Shown here piece after piece: positions 1-8,668 of a stretch of DNA of 64,000 bases; positions within the stretch are counted from its first letter, which is position 1, and the number at the start of each line of letters is the position of its first letter. Under the pieces are notes generated by a model. It was not told where the DNA came from, searched no databases, and saw only the letters and a list, made by a program, of their open reading frames with translations. Position numbers and translations under genes: made by a program. The stretch is from Comamonadaceae bacterium (GTDB taxonomy: Bacteria; Pseudomonadota; Gammaproteobacteria; Burkholderiales; Burkholderiaceae_C), in NCBI GenBank assembly GCA_021299875.1, contig JAJTEW010000004.1, positions 62,001-126,000 on the forward strand, read 5' to 3'.

Positions 1-648
1 GGCCGGATGGCTGCGGTCTTCCAAAGCGGCCAGCGACACATCGGGCGTGGGGTGGTGCAAAAACTGCAGCGCATCGCGCAGCGACCAAGCGCCACGCGGG
101 TCCGGCCAGGCCATGCCAGGGGGCAAGGTCTCGCTCAAGTCGGCATGGTTCAGGCCGTTGATCACCGCCCGGCGCAAATACGCCTGCGCCAGCCCGGCCA
201 CCGTGGAATACACCGGGGTCAAAGCCTCGGCCAAATGCCCGCCCGCCGCCTTGAAGCTCGGATGCATCATGGTCAGCCCCATGAAGCCGCCCTTGACCTC
301 GCCGCGCGCTCGGATGCGGCTGCCCACCGCCAGCGCCTTCTGGTGCGAAGGGTAGAAGCTGAAAAACCGCATCACGCAGGTGTCCGAGCCGTCATCCACC
401 GTCACCAACAACTGGCGGCGCGGCCGCATCGTGACCTCGCAAGCCGTCACCGTCGCCTCGATTTGGGCCGTGTCGCCCTCGCGCGCATCGCGCAGCTTGA
501 CGATGCGCGTCTCGTCCTCGTAGCGCAGCGGCAGGTGCAGCGCCAGATCGATGTCGCGCTTCAAGCCGAGTTTGATCAACGCCTTTTGTGGGGCGCTCAT
601 AGGCTTGGCGGCCGTTTTGACGGCCGCTGAGGCAGGCAGGGTTGGCAT
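1..648 (-). CDS. recG: ATP-dependent DNA helicase RecG, N-terminal part (runs off the window)
   Basis: The reading frame is open from an ATG at 648 to the window edge and gives 216 residues. They match the N-terminal wedge (OB-fold) region of RecG, including the stretch VTVDDGSDTCVMRFF followed by FYPSHQKAL. RecG remodels stalled replication forks and branched DNA. Family members are about 690-700 residues, so roughly the first third is present and the helicase motifs lie outside the window. An in-frame alternative start (MSAPQKALIKLG) lies 16 codons downstream. It is divergent from queA, with about 106 bases between the starts. The family is recognised from the sequence pattern; nothing about activity can be judged from this fragment. 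Confidence 0.88.
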   Translation of the reverse strand, partial: MPTLPASAAVKTAAKPMSAPQKALIKLGLKRDIDLALHLPLRYEDETRIVKLRDAREGDTAQIEATVTACEVTMRPRRQLLVTVDDGSDTCVMRFFSFYPSHQKALAVGSRIRARGEVKGGFMGLTMMHPSFKAAGGHLAEALTPVYSTVAGLAQAYLRRAVINGLNHADLSETLPPGMAWPDPRGAWSLRDALQFLHHPTPDVSLAALEDRSHPA

Positions 649-754
649 GACACGATTGTGACGTGACACGGGCCATGCAGCAGCAGGCTTTGCAACTTAT
701 GCTTCGGGCACAATCTCCGTTTTGATTTCAACGGGCCTGTCAAGCCCAAGCTTC

Positions 755-1855
755 ATGGCCTCTTCTGCCTCCCCCCGCGCCTTCACGCTCAACGATTTCG
801 ACTTTGAGCTCCCCCCCGAACTGATTGCCCAACACCCTGCCGCCGAGCGCAGCGGCTCGCGCTTGCTCGATGGCGCACCCGGGACGGTCACCGACCGGAT
901 TTTTCGCGATCTGCCGGGCCTGCTCAACCCAGGCGATTTGCTGGTGTTCAATGACACCAAGGTGGTCAAGGCCCGCATTTTTGGCGAGAAGGCCAGCGGC
1001 GGAAAGCTGGAGCTGCTGATCGAACGTGTGCTGCCCGGCCACCAGGTGGTGGCGCACATGAAGGTGAGCAAAAAACCTTTGGTGGGCGGCAAGATGCATC
1101 TGGCAGGCGGCGCGCGCAACGGCGGTTTTGATGCCGTCTTGCTGGGCCGCTGGCCCGATGAGAACGGCCAGCTGTTTCACCTGCAACTGAGCGACGAACC
1201 GCACACCCTGATGGAAAACCACGGCGTGGTGCCGCTGCCCCCTTACATCGAGCGCCCTGCAGGCACGGCCGATCACGCCGACACCGAAGAAGACGCACGC
1301 CGTTACCAGACCGTGTTTGCGCGGGCACCGGGCGCGGTGGCTGCGCCCACGGCGGCGCTGCATTTTGACGAGGGGGTGTTGTCGGCTCTGGCGGCACGTG
1401 GGGTGCAGACCGCCAGCGTGACGCTGCATGTGGGCGCGGGCACCTTCCAGCCGGTCAAGACCGAGAACATTGCCGAACACACCATGCACAGCGAGTGGTA
1501 CGAGGTGCCCGAAGCCACGCAGCAAGCCATTGCGGCCTGCAAGGCACGCGGTGGCCAGGTGGTGGCGGTGGGCACCACCACGGTGCGTACGCTGGAGTCG
1601 TGGGCCAAGTTTGGCCAGGCCAGCGGCGACACCGAGATTTTCATCACCCCGGGGTTTGAGTTTCAAGTGGTCGACCGGCTGATCACCAACTTCCACCTGC
1701 CCAAAAGCACGCTGATGATGCTGGTCAGCGCCTTTGCAGGTTACGAGCACATCATGGGCCTGTACCGCCACGCGATGGCGCAGAAGTACCGGTTTTTCAG
1801 CTACGGGGATTCGATGCTGCTGACGCGCACCGCGCCAGCATCTCAAGCCAGCTGA
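755..1855 (+). CDS. queA: S-adenosylmethionine:tRNA ribosyltransferase-isomerase QueA
   Basis: QueA transfers and isomerises the ribosyl group of SAM onto 7-aminomethyl-7-deazaguanine in tRNA, the step after Tgt in queuosine synthesis. The 366-residue product begins with the family-typical [19 protein letters not shown] segment, then contains [31 protein letters not shown]-like text (here [14 protein letters not shown]) and the C-terminal [19 protein letters not shown] block. Length fits the family (356 in E. coli). The frame also opens at a TTG at 722, but the ATG at 755 gives the normal N-terminus. The last 13 bases overlap the convergent ferredoxin gene. In many bacteria queA directly precedes tgt; here about 3.2 kb separates them. 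Confidence 0.95.
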   Translation: MASSASPRAFTLNDFDFELPPELIAQHPAAERSGSRLLDGAPGTVTDRIFRDLPGLLNPGDLLVFNDTKVVKARIFGEKASGGKLELLIERVLPGHQVVAHMKVSKKPLVGGKMHLAGGARNGGFDAVLLGRWPDENGQLFHLQLSDEPHTLMENHGVVPLPPYIERPAGTADHADTEEDARRYQTVFARAPGAVAAPTAALHFDEGVLSALAARGVQTASVTLHVGAGTFQPVKTENIAEHTMHSEWYEVPEATQQAIAACKARGGQVVAVGTTTVRTLESWAKFGQASGDTEIFITPGFEFQVVDRLITNFHLPKSTLMMLVSAFAGYEHIMGLYRHAMAQKYRFFSYGDSMLLTRTAPASQAS

Positions 1856-2160
1856 AGGAACACCCGCCCACCTTCCACCTTGACCGGCCAGGTCTTGGCC
1901 GCTTCGGTGGCGGGGCCGCAGGCCACCGAGCCGTCGCGCAGGCTGAACTGGGCCTGGTGAAAAGGGCACTCTACATGGTCGCCTTCCACAAAGCCGTCGC
2001 ACAGCTTGGCGTTGCCGTGGGTGCACAGGTTGTTGACGGCAAAGACTTCGCCCTCCACGCTGAACAGGGCAATGTCCTGGCCTTCGGGAGCGACGGCAAG
2101 GCCTGCGCCTTCAAACAAATCGGCTTCGGCAGCCACGTCAATCCAGTGGGTCATGGTCAT
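1843..2160 (-). CDS. Rieske-type [2Fe-2S] ferredoxin of an aromatic ring hydroxylase
   Basis: A 105-residue Rieske ferredoxin with both cluster-binding motifs: Cys46-x-His48 in LCTHGNAKL and Cys65-x-x-His68 in VECPFHQ. Its start [18 protein letters not shown] and overall form resemble the NagAb/NahAb ferredoxins that carry electrons to naphthalene- and salicylate-type oxygenases. It is the last gene of a three-gene operon, its start overlapping the stop of the small oxygenase subunit by ATGA. It would pass electrons from a reductase to the alpha subunit; no reductase gene is present nearby. The much longer open frame that extends upstream to 2547 is antisense or overlapping coding sequence and was not used. 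Confidence 0.9.
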   Translation of the reverse strand: MTMTHWIDVAAEADLFEGAGLAVAPEGQDIALFSVEGEVFAVNNLCTHGNAKLCDGFVEGDHVECPFHQAQFSLRDGSVACGPATEAAKTWPVKVEGGRVFLQLA

Positions 2161-2654
2161 ATCGGGTAAATGATGGCGTTGGGGATCATTTCGCTGTCGT
2201 ACACACACAGGCGCTCGGCGAACTTCAGGCCCTCGGGCGTGGGCACGATGGTGTCGATGTAGCGGCCCACATTGAACACGGTGCTGGCCTTGTCGAGTTT
2301 GGTGCGGAACACCGCGTAGTTGGCCTCGGCATGGATGCGCTCGCCTTCCACACGGCGCACCACGGGTGCGCCCACCACATGGCGTTGGTAATACGGGTCG
2401 TGGTACAGCGTTTCCTGGATGCCATAGACCCGGTCTTTCAACATGCCTTGGCTGGTGAACGACAGCGTGCACAGCGGAAAGCCGCGCTCGTGGTTTTCTC
2501 GCGGGATGAGTTTGTACACGCACTGCTCGGTGAAAAACTCGGGCCACAAATCCCAGTGGCCACTGTCCACGGCCAGGGCGTAATCGGCGTACAGGCGGGT
2601 CAGGGCCAAGTGGGTTTCAAAATTCACCATGGGGATCGTGCTCATGGGGTTCAT
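2157..2654 (-). CDS. Aromatic-ring-hydroxylating oxygenase, small (beta) subunit
   Basis: The 165-residue product belongs to the ring-hydroxylating dioxygenase beta subunit family (cystatin/NTF2-like cone fold), shown by [20 protein letters not shown] near the N-terminus, the [20 protein letters not shown] stretch and the [19 protein letters not shown] region near the C-terminus. Beta subunits are structural in the alpha3beta3 hexamer. The start at 2654 overlaps the alpha stop by ATGA and the stop overlaps the ferredoxin start by ATGA, so the three genes are probably translationally coupled. Among characterised relatives NagH (salicylate 5-hydroxylase) is a plausible match in gene order, but substrate cannot be read from this subunit. 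Confidence 0.88.
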   Translation of the reverse strand: MNPMSTIPMVNFETHLALTRLYADYALAVDSGHWDLWPEFFTEQCVYKLIPRENHERGFPLCTLSFTSQGMLKDRVYGIQETLYHDPYYQRHVVGAPVVRRVEGERIHAEANYAVFRTKLDKASTVFNVGRYIDTIVPTPEGLKFAERLCVYDSEMIPNAIIYPI

Positions 2655-3916
2655 GCCTCCATCACTTTGCGCCAGTATTCGTACATGCCCCGGATGAGCG
2701 TTTCGGTCACCATGTGGTCGGTCTCGCCCACATCGCGCCCGCCCAGCTCCACCAGCATGCGGTGCTCGGGCTTGGTCTCAAAAGCCTGCTGCGAAAACTC
2801 GATCACCTCACCATCGTCCGCACTCACAAAACCAGCCGGGCCGAACAAATTGGACTGGCGCAAACGGCGCTCGGTCATCTCGGGGGTGTCGTCTTCAAAG
2901 CCAAAGTGCGTCCAAACAAAATCAAACGCGCCATGCCCGTCGGGCTGGATGTGGCGGGTGGACACGCTGTTGACCTGCTGCTGAAAAATCACGCTGGGGA
3001 ACAGCGTCATCATCACCGCCGTGGGCATCTGCTCTTCCATTTGCCACCAGCCCTCGGGCACGATGTCCAGAAAACTGGCGTCGTGCAGCTGCATGCTTTC
3101 TTTGAAGCTGCTCACTTGTGTGACCTGCGAGGCCTGCCCCGTGGCCTGGCCCGCGCTGCCCCGGGTCGAGATCATGGCCGCGTGGCGGTGGTGCGCGTCC
3201 ATGCGCAGCTCGCTCTTGTTGTCGGCGCGCCAAAGGCCAAAGGTCACAAACCAGGTGTGCAGCAAGCCAGGGTGGTAGGGGTCTTTGATGTTCTCTTGCA
3301 TCAGCTTCCAGTTGCCTGGAATGCGCTGGCGGTTGTAGCCCAACACCACCAGCTTGCGGCCATTGAACAGTCGGTCAAAGTACTTGAGGATGGTCGGTCC
3401 CATGAAGTCTTCGAGCGGCTCCACGTTGTGGTCAAACGACGCGAACACCACGCCCCCGCGTGTGGCGACTTTCAACGCTGTCAGGCCATGGTCTTTGGGG
3501 TCAAAGTCGGCGGGCATGCCGCCGTTGACCTTGCCGTCTTGTCGCACCCCGCGCCTGAACGGCACGCCCTGCAAATCGCCTTGGAGGCTGTAGCTCCACT
3601 GGTGGTAGGGGCAGACAAATTCTTTTTTGTGGCCATGGCGCTCGCGACAAAACTGCATGCCCCGGTGGGCGCAGACGTTTTCGACCACATGGATCTGCCC
3701 GTCGGTGGCCCGCGTCATGATGACCGAGCGCTCACCCACCACCGTGCGCTTGAAGTCGCCGGGCTTGGGCACTTCGGCTTCCAGGCCCACATAGCTCCAA
3801 TGGCTTTTGTAAAAGAAGCGTTCCAGCTCCTTTTTGTGACGGTCTTCGTCGGTGTACACGGCAAACGGGACGCGGCTGGCGCCGGGCGTTTCCCAGTGAA
3901 TGGCTTGTTCGCGCAT
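2651..3916 (-). CDS. Rieske oxygenase large (alpha) subunit, NagG/salicylate-5-hydroxylase-like
   Basis: 421-residue catalytic subunit. The Rieske centre is Cys82-x-His84 and Cys102-x-x-His105 ([15 protein letters not shown]). The mononuclear iron site is visible in [19 protein letters not shown] as Asp212, His215 and His220. The start at 3916 ([12 protein letters not shown]) is chosen because GAGGAG lies five bases upstream; the frame opens further to 4000 but that crosses the promoter. With the downstream beta subunit and ferredoxin and the divergent NahR-type regulator the arrangement resembles nagGHAb, whose product makes gentisate from salicylate. The substrate here is inferred only; benzoate-, anthranilate- or salicylate-type acids are all possible. 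No ferredoxin reductase or ring-cleavage gene is adjacent. Confidence 0.88.
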   Translation of the reverse strand: MREQAIHWETPGASRVPFAVYTDEDRHKKELERFFYKSHWSYVGLEAEVPKPGDFKRTVVGERSVIMTRATDGQIHVVENVCAHRGMQFCRERHGHKKEFVCPYHQWSYSLQGDLQGVPFRRGVRQDGKVNGGMPADFDPKDHGLTALKVATRGGVVFASFDHNVEPLEDFMGPTILKYFDRLFNGRKLVVLGYNRQRIPGNWKLMQENIKDPYHPGLLHTWFVTFGLWRADNKSELRMDAHHRHAAMISTRGSAGQATGQASQVTQVSSFKESMQLHDASFLDIVPEGWWQMEEQMPTAVMMTLFPSVIFQQQVNSVSTRHIQPDGHGAFDFVWTHFGFEDDTPEMTERRLRQSNLFGPAGFVSADDGEVIEFSQQAFETKPEHRMLVELGGRDVGETDHMVTETLIRGMYEYWRKVMEA

Positions 3917-3961
3917 GCAGGCTCCTCGAAATTCTGGATGCGGATCATGCGCAAACCCTTG

Positions 3962-3980
3962 AATTTCGTAAATCGAAATT
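3962..3980. promoter_or_regulatory. Perfect palindrome, probable LysR-type operator
   Basis: AATTTCGTAAATCGAAATT has two perfect 7-base arms around TAAAT and contains the T-N11-A pattern typical of LysR-family binding sites. It sits between the divergent oxygenase operon (start 3916) and the LysR gene (start 4020), the expected place for a site controlling both. Binding is inferred. Confidence 0.6.
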
Positions 3981-3997
3981 AAACGATAATCATTATT
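3979..3997. promoter_or_regulatory. Fur-box-like sequence in the divergent promoter
   Basis: TTAAACGATAATCATTATT matches 14 of 19 positions of the E. coli Fur consensus, twelve of them consecutive (GATAATCATTAT). It abuts the LysR-type palindrome. A/T-rich promoter elements can resemble Fur boxes by chance, so iron control is a hypothesis. Confidence 0.4.
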
Positions 3998-4019
3998 CAA
4001 ATTTCAAATACAACCTGCC

Positions 4020-4967
4020 ATGGAACTCACCCGCCTCGACCTGAACCTGCTGCTGGTGTTTCACCACTTGCTGCGGGAAAAACGTGTGTCCAAGGTGGCC
4101 AGGGTGCTGGGCATGAGCCAGCCCGCCGTCAGCAGCGCCTTGGGCCGTCTGCGGGCCAGTCTGAACGACGACTTGTTTTTGCGCACCCAAGGCGGCATGG
4201 TGCCCACGCCCTATGCCCTGCAACTGGCCGAACCCGTGGCCACCGCGCTCGACGGCCTGCAGCAAGCGCTGCAAGTGCGCGCCTCGTTCGATGCAGTCAC
4301 CAGCGTGCGCCGTTTCACTTTGGCCATGACCGATGTGGGCGAAATGTATTTCTTGCCCGTGCTGATGGATGCACTGGCCCAAAGCGCACCCGGTGTCACG
4401 CTGAATGTGGTGGCCGTGACCAGCGCCAGCCTCAAGGACGACATGGCAACGGGCCGCACCGATTTGGCACTGGGCTTGCTGCCGCAGCTGCAGGCGGGCT
4501 TCTTTCAGCAAGCGCTGTTTCGCCAGCCCTATGTGTGCCTGATGCGCCAAGGCCACCCTCTGGCCCACGCGCCGAGCTTGGCGCTCGCCGACTTTGCCGC
4601 CGCCAGCCATGTGCGGGTGATCGCCGCAGGCACCGGCCACGGGCGAATCGACGAGGCCATCGGAGAAGCGCTGGAGCGACAGGGCTTGCAACGGCGCATT
4701 CGCCTGACGGTGCCCAACTACGTGGCGCTGGGTGATGTGCTGGGGCATTCCGACCTGATCGCCACCGTGCCCGAGCGCTTTGCGCTGCGTGTGACCCCAC
4801 CGTTTGCCCTCACCACCCGGCCTTTGCCACTGGCGGTGGACGGCAGCGTGATTCACCAGTTCTGGCACGCCCGCCTGCACAAAGACCCGGGGCACCAGTG
4901 GCTGAGGGGCTTGGTGGCGCAATGCTTCGGCGATGGCAGCAAGGCCAGTGCAGAACAAATGGCCTGA
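4020..4967 (+). CDS. LysR-family regulator, NahR/NagR/DntR-like
   Basis: 315-residue LysR-type transcriptional regulator. The N-terminal winged helix-turn-helix is seen in LDLNLLLVFHHLL...VSKVARVLGMSQPAVSSALGRLR (residues about 5-50), followed by the effector domain. Several stretches resemble the NahR/NagR/DntR subfamily that senses salicylate and nitro-aromatics: FTLAMTDVGEMYFLPVLMD, LALGLLPQLQAGFFQQALF, VRVIAAGTGHG and FWHARLHKDPGHQWLR. It is transcribed divergently from the Rieske oxygenase operon with a palindrome between them, so it is very probably its aromatic-acid-responsive activator. The subfamily call rests on remembered sequences, not on an alignment. Confidence 0.9.
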   Translation: MELTRLDLNLLLVFHHLLREKRVSKVARVLGMSQPAVSSALGRLRASLNDDLFLRTQGGMVPTPYALQLAEPVATALDGLQQALQVRASFDAVTSVRRFTLAMTDVGEMYFLPVLMDALAQSAPGVTLNVVAVTSASLKDDMATGRTDLALGLLPQLQAGFFQQALFRQPYVCLMRQGHPLAHAPSLALADFAAASHVRVIAAGTGHGRIDEAIGEALERQGLQRRIRLTVPNYVALGDVLGHSDLIATVPERFALRVTPPFALTTRPLPLAVDGSVIHQFWHARLHKDPGHQWLRGLVAQCFGDGSKASAEQMA

Positions 4968-4976
4968 TTTTTTTGA

Positions 4977-6202
<1,226 letters not shown>

Positions 6203-6205
6203 GGC

Positions 6206-7744
6206 TCACACGCTGTCCAAGCCTTCGCGCGTGGCGCCGGCTTGTTGCTGAATTTGCGCCTTGTCTTGGTCGCTCATCTTGCCCACGTGTTTGACCATCA
6301 GCGCGGTGCGCGGGTTGCCTGCAAAGTCTTTTTCGTGGCGAATCAAAAAGTCCCAGTACAGCGTGGTCATGGGGCAGGCGCTGGGGCCGGTGCGCACTTC
6401 GGGCTGGTAGCGGCAGCCTTTGCAGTAGTTGCTCATGCGGCCGATGTATTGACCGCTGGCCACATAGGGCTTGCTGGTGAAGCGCCTACCGTTGGCGTGC
6501 AGGGCCATCCCTAAGGTGTTGGGCGTTTCCACCCACTCCACCGCGTCGACATACATGGCGCGGTACCAAGCGCTGACCTGCTGCGGTGACAGGCCAGCCA
6601 GCACGGCAAACTGCCCGGTGACCATGAGGCGCTGGATGTGGTGTGCGTAGCCGTGTTCCAGCGTTTGGCCGATGGTGGCTCGCATGCAGGCCATGTGGGT
6701 GTCGCCCGTCCAGTACCACTTGGGCAAATCGCGGGAGTGGCCGTAGTGGTTGGCTTCGGCCATGTGGGGCATGTCAAGCCAATAGACCCCCCGAATGAAC
6801 TCGCGCCAACCCAGCACCTGGCGAATGAAGCCCTCGACACTGGCCAGCGGCAAACCGCGTGCGTGGTAAGCCTGCTCGGCTGCCGCGATGACTTCACGCG
6901 GATGGAGCAAGTGCAGGTTCAAGCAGCTGCCCACCAGCGCATGCCAGCCAAAAGGCAAGGTGGTCCACATGGCGTCTTGCCAAGCGCCGAAGTTTTCGAG
7001 GCGCTGGTCCACAAAGTGCTGCAGCGCCACCAGGGCGTCTTCGCGGGTCAGGGCCCAAGCAAAGTGGTCCAGCGTGCCGGGGTGAGCGGCAAATCGCGAG
7101 TTGACCAGGTCGATCACGTCTTGCGTGACACGGTCGGGCGCAAATCGGGCAGGCGGCGGCACGGTGCCGGGGCCTTTGGTGCCAAAACCTTTGCGGTTCT
7201 CGGCGTCAAAGTTCCATTGGCCGCCGATGGGCTCTTTGCCTTCCATCAGCACGCCATGCCGTTTGCGCATCTCGCGGTAAAAGAACTCCATGCGCAGTTC
7301 TTTTTTGCCACCCGCCCACTGGGCAAATTCGGCCCGAGTGCACAAAAAGTGGGTGTCACCCACCCAGCGCAGCAGCACTTGGGCGTGATGGGCAGCGTCT
7401 TCGATGATTTTTTCCATGCGCCAAGCCCCAGCTTCCATCACCACCAGCGCTTTGGGGCGGTACTTTTGCAGTGCTTGGGCCAGGCGACCGTCAAAGTCAG
7501 CGGGCAAGGCCTGATCGTCGACCTTCATATAAGTACACGGCATTTTGCGGCGGTGCGCTTCGTTGGCAAAGTGGCGCATGCCCGACAGGAAAATGGCAAT
7601 TCTCGCTTTATGGTTCCAGACTTCGTCGGCTTCGCTGCCCGCTTCGATCATCAACAAGCGGTCTTGGTGGGGGTCAAAGTCGCTCAAAGCCGGGTTATCC
7701 CATCCGAGCTGGTCGCCCAACACCAAGATCAGGTGGCGTGTCAT
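6206..7744 (-). CDS. Iron-sulfur (6-4) photolyase / bacterial cryptochrome (PhrB-CryB family)
   Basis: 512-residue FAD photolyase-related protein. It starts MTRHLILVLGDQL and contains WGREFIRG-type text (here LGWREFIRGVYW) and AHHIQRLMVTGQFAVLAG typical of the FeS-BCP group. Four cysteines fit the [4Fe-4S] ligands of Agrobacterium PhrB: Cys353 (MACMR), Cys441 and Cys444 (YCKGC) and Cys457 (SACP), each offset by three from the PhrB positions as I recall them. The group repairs (6-4) photoproducts and includes the light-signalling CryB. The start at 7744 overlaps the upstream DUF2256 stop by ATGA; the frame is open further upstream through that gene. It is divergent from the peroxidase-lipid operon, which suggests a shared photo-oxidative stress role. 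Confidence 0.9.
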   Translation of the reverse strand: MTRHLILVLGDQLGWDNPALSDFDPHQDRLLMIEAGSEADEVWNHKARIAIFLSGMRHFANEAHRRKMPCTYMKVDDQALPADFDGRLAQALQKYRPKALVVMEAGAWRMEKIIEDAAHHAQVLLRWVGDTHFLCTRAEFAQWAGGKKELRMEFFYREMRKRHGVLMEGKEPIGGQWNFDAENRKGFGTKGPGTVPPPARFAPDRVTQDVIDLVNSRFAAHPGTLDHFAWALTREDALVALQHFVDQRLENFGAWQDAMWTTLPFGWHALVGSCLNLHLLHPREVIAAAEQAYHARGLPLASVEGFIRQVLGWREFIRGVYWLDMPHMAEANHYGHSRDLPKWYWTGDTHMACMRATIGQTLEHGYAHHIQRLMVTGQFAVLAGLSPQQVSAWYRAMYVDAVEWVETPNTLGMALHANGRRFTSKPYVASGQYIGRMSNYCKGCRYQPEVRTGPSACPMTTLYWDFLIRHEKDFAGNPRTALMVKHVGKMSDQDKAQIQQQAGATREGLDSV

Positions 7745-7968
7745 GCAGCGGCTTTCTTGCGCGGTGTGGGTGTGAGGGTGGGGGTCGCTGGAGTGGGACT
7801 CGCGTTGGAGGTTTGGGGTTTGTCGGCCCGGCAGCGGTCGCTGCAATAGAGCACCTGGTCCCAGTTTTTGGCCCAACTTTTGCGCCAACTCATGGCGCGA
7901 GCACAAACCACACAGGGCTTTTGGGGTAAATCCTGTTTGTTCCCCTTAAAACCAGAGGGTTTGGGCAT
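7741..7968 (-). CDS. DUF2256 zinc-ribbon-like small protein
   Basis: 75-residue protein with the DUF2256 signature: KPSGFKGNKQDLPQKPC, CVVCARAMSWRKSWAKNWDQV and YCSDRCR. The two CxxC-type pairs (CVVC and CSDRC) suggest a small metal-binding knuckle. The C-terminal third is a Pro/Thr-rich low-complexity tail ending RKKAAA. It overlaps the photolyase start by ATGA and is probably co-translated with it. DUF2256 genes are often found beside photolyase/cryptochrome-like genes, as far as I recall, but their function is unknown. Transcription would start in the short region shared with the glutathione peroxidase gene. Confidence 0.85.
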   Translation of the reverse strand: MPKPSGFKGNKQDLPQKPCVVCARAMSWRKSWAKNWDQVLYCSDRCRADKPQTSNASPTPATPTLTPTPRKKAAA

Positions 7969-8056
7969 TCATTTTTCCAATCGCAAAGGGGGTGACGTGA
8001 CAATAAGACCAAACAAGTTTAAACTGATCAGTCACAAAATGGAATTAAAAGTGCAA

Positions 8057-8668
8057 ATGAATCACTCATGGGTCAAACAATGGGGCGGTAACCTCTTGCT
8101 GGCGCTGGCGGCCGCCGCGCTGGGCCTGGGTATGGAAGCCGCTTTGGCCAGCCCCAACAGCACCTCAAGCCCGGACAAAGTCGCCTGCCCCGCTCTCTTG
8201 AACCACACGTTTGACCGACTCCAAGATGAAAAGCCCCAATCGCTGTGCCAATACGCGGGCAAAGTGGTGTTGGTGGTCAACACCGCCAGTTTTTGCGGTT
8301 TCACCTCCCAATACAAGGGGCTTGAAACCCTGAACACCCAATACAAAGAGCAAGGTTTGGTGGTGCTGGGCTTTCCATCCAATGATTTTTCGCAAGAAAA
8401 AGGCAGCAACAAGGACATCGCAGCCTTTTGCGAAAGCACCTTTGGTGTGAAGTTTCCGATGTTCACCAAAACCCAGGTCACGGGCGAAAGCGCTGCGCCC
8501 CTGTTCAAACAACTCACCGCACAAACCGGCCAAAAGCCCCGCTGGAACTTCCACAAATACCTGATCGGGCGTGATGGCAAGGTGATCGACCAATACAGCA
8601 GCATGACCGGCCCCGAGAGCAAGACCTTGGTGTCGGCCATCGACAAAGCCCTGAAAGCCAAGCCATGA
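8057..8668 (+). CDS. Glutathione peroxidase family protein with signal peptide
   Basis: 203-residue thiol peroxidase of the GPx family. The N-terminus MNHSWVKQWGGNLLLALAAAALG...ALAS looks like an export signal. The catalytic motif is VNTASFCGFTSQY (Cys80), with WNFHKYLIGRDG near residue 163. The usual FPCNQF is FPSNDF here (residues 107-111), so the usual resolving Cys and Gln are absent; this variant is known in some bacterial GPx proteins. An in-frame ATG at 8039 is an alternative start. It heads a nine-gene operon, its stop overlapping the next start by ATGA, and is divergent from the photolyase pair. GPx genes belong to singlet-oxygen regulons in Rhodobacter, which fits this context. Confidence 0.85.
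   Translation: MNHSWVKQWGGNLLLALAAAALGLGMEAALASPNSTSSPDKVACPALLNHTFDRLQDEKPQSLCQYAGKVVLVVNTASFCGFTSQYKGLETLNTQYKEQGLVVLGFPSNDFSQEKGSNKDIAAFCESTFGVKFPMFTKTQVTGESAAPLFKQLTAQTGQKPRWNFHKYLIGRDGKVIDQYSSMTGPESKTLVSAIDKALKAKP

Noticed and set aside
7969-8056. TGATCA in the photolyase/GPx divergent gap as an RpoE-ChrR-type -35 element
   Set aside because: TGATCA resembles the TGATCC -35 of Rhodobacter RpoE promoters, but no matching -10 at the right spacing was found on either strand, and no RpoE/ChrR genes are in the window.
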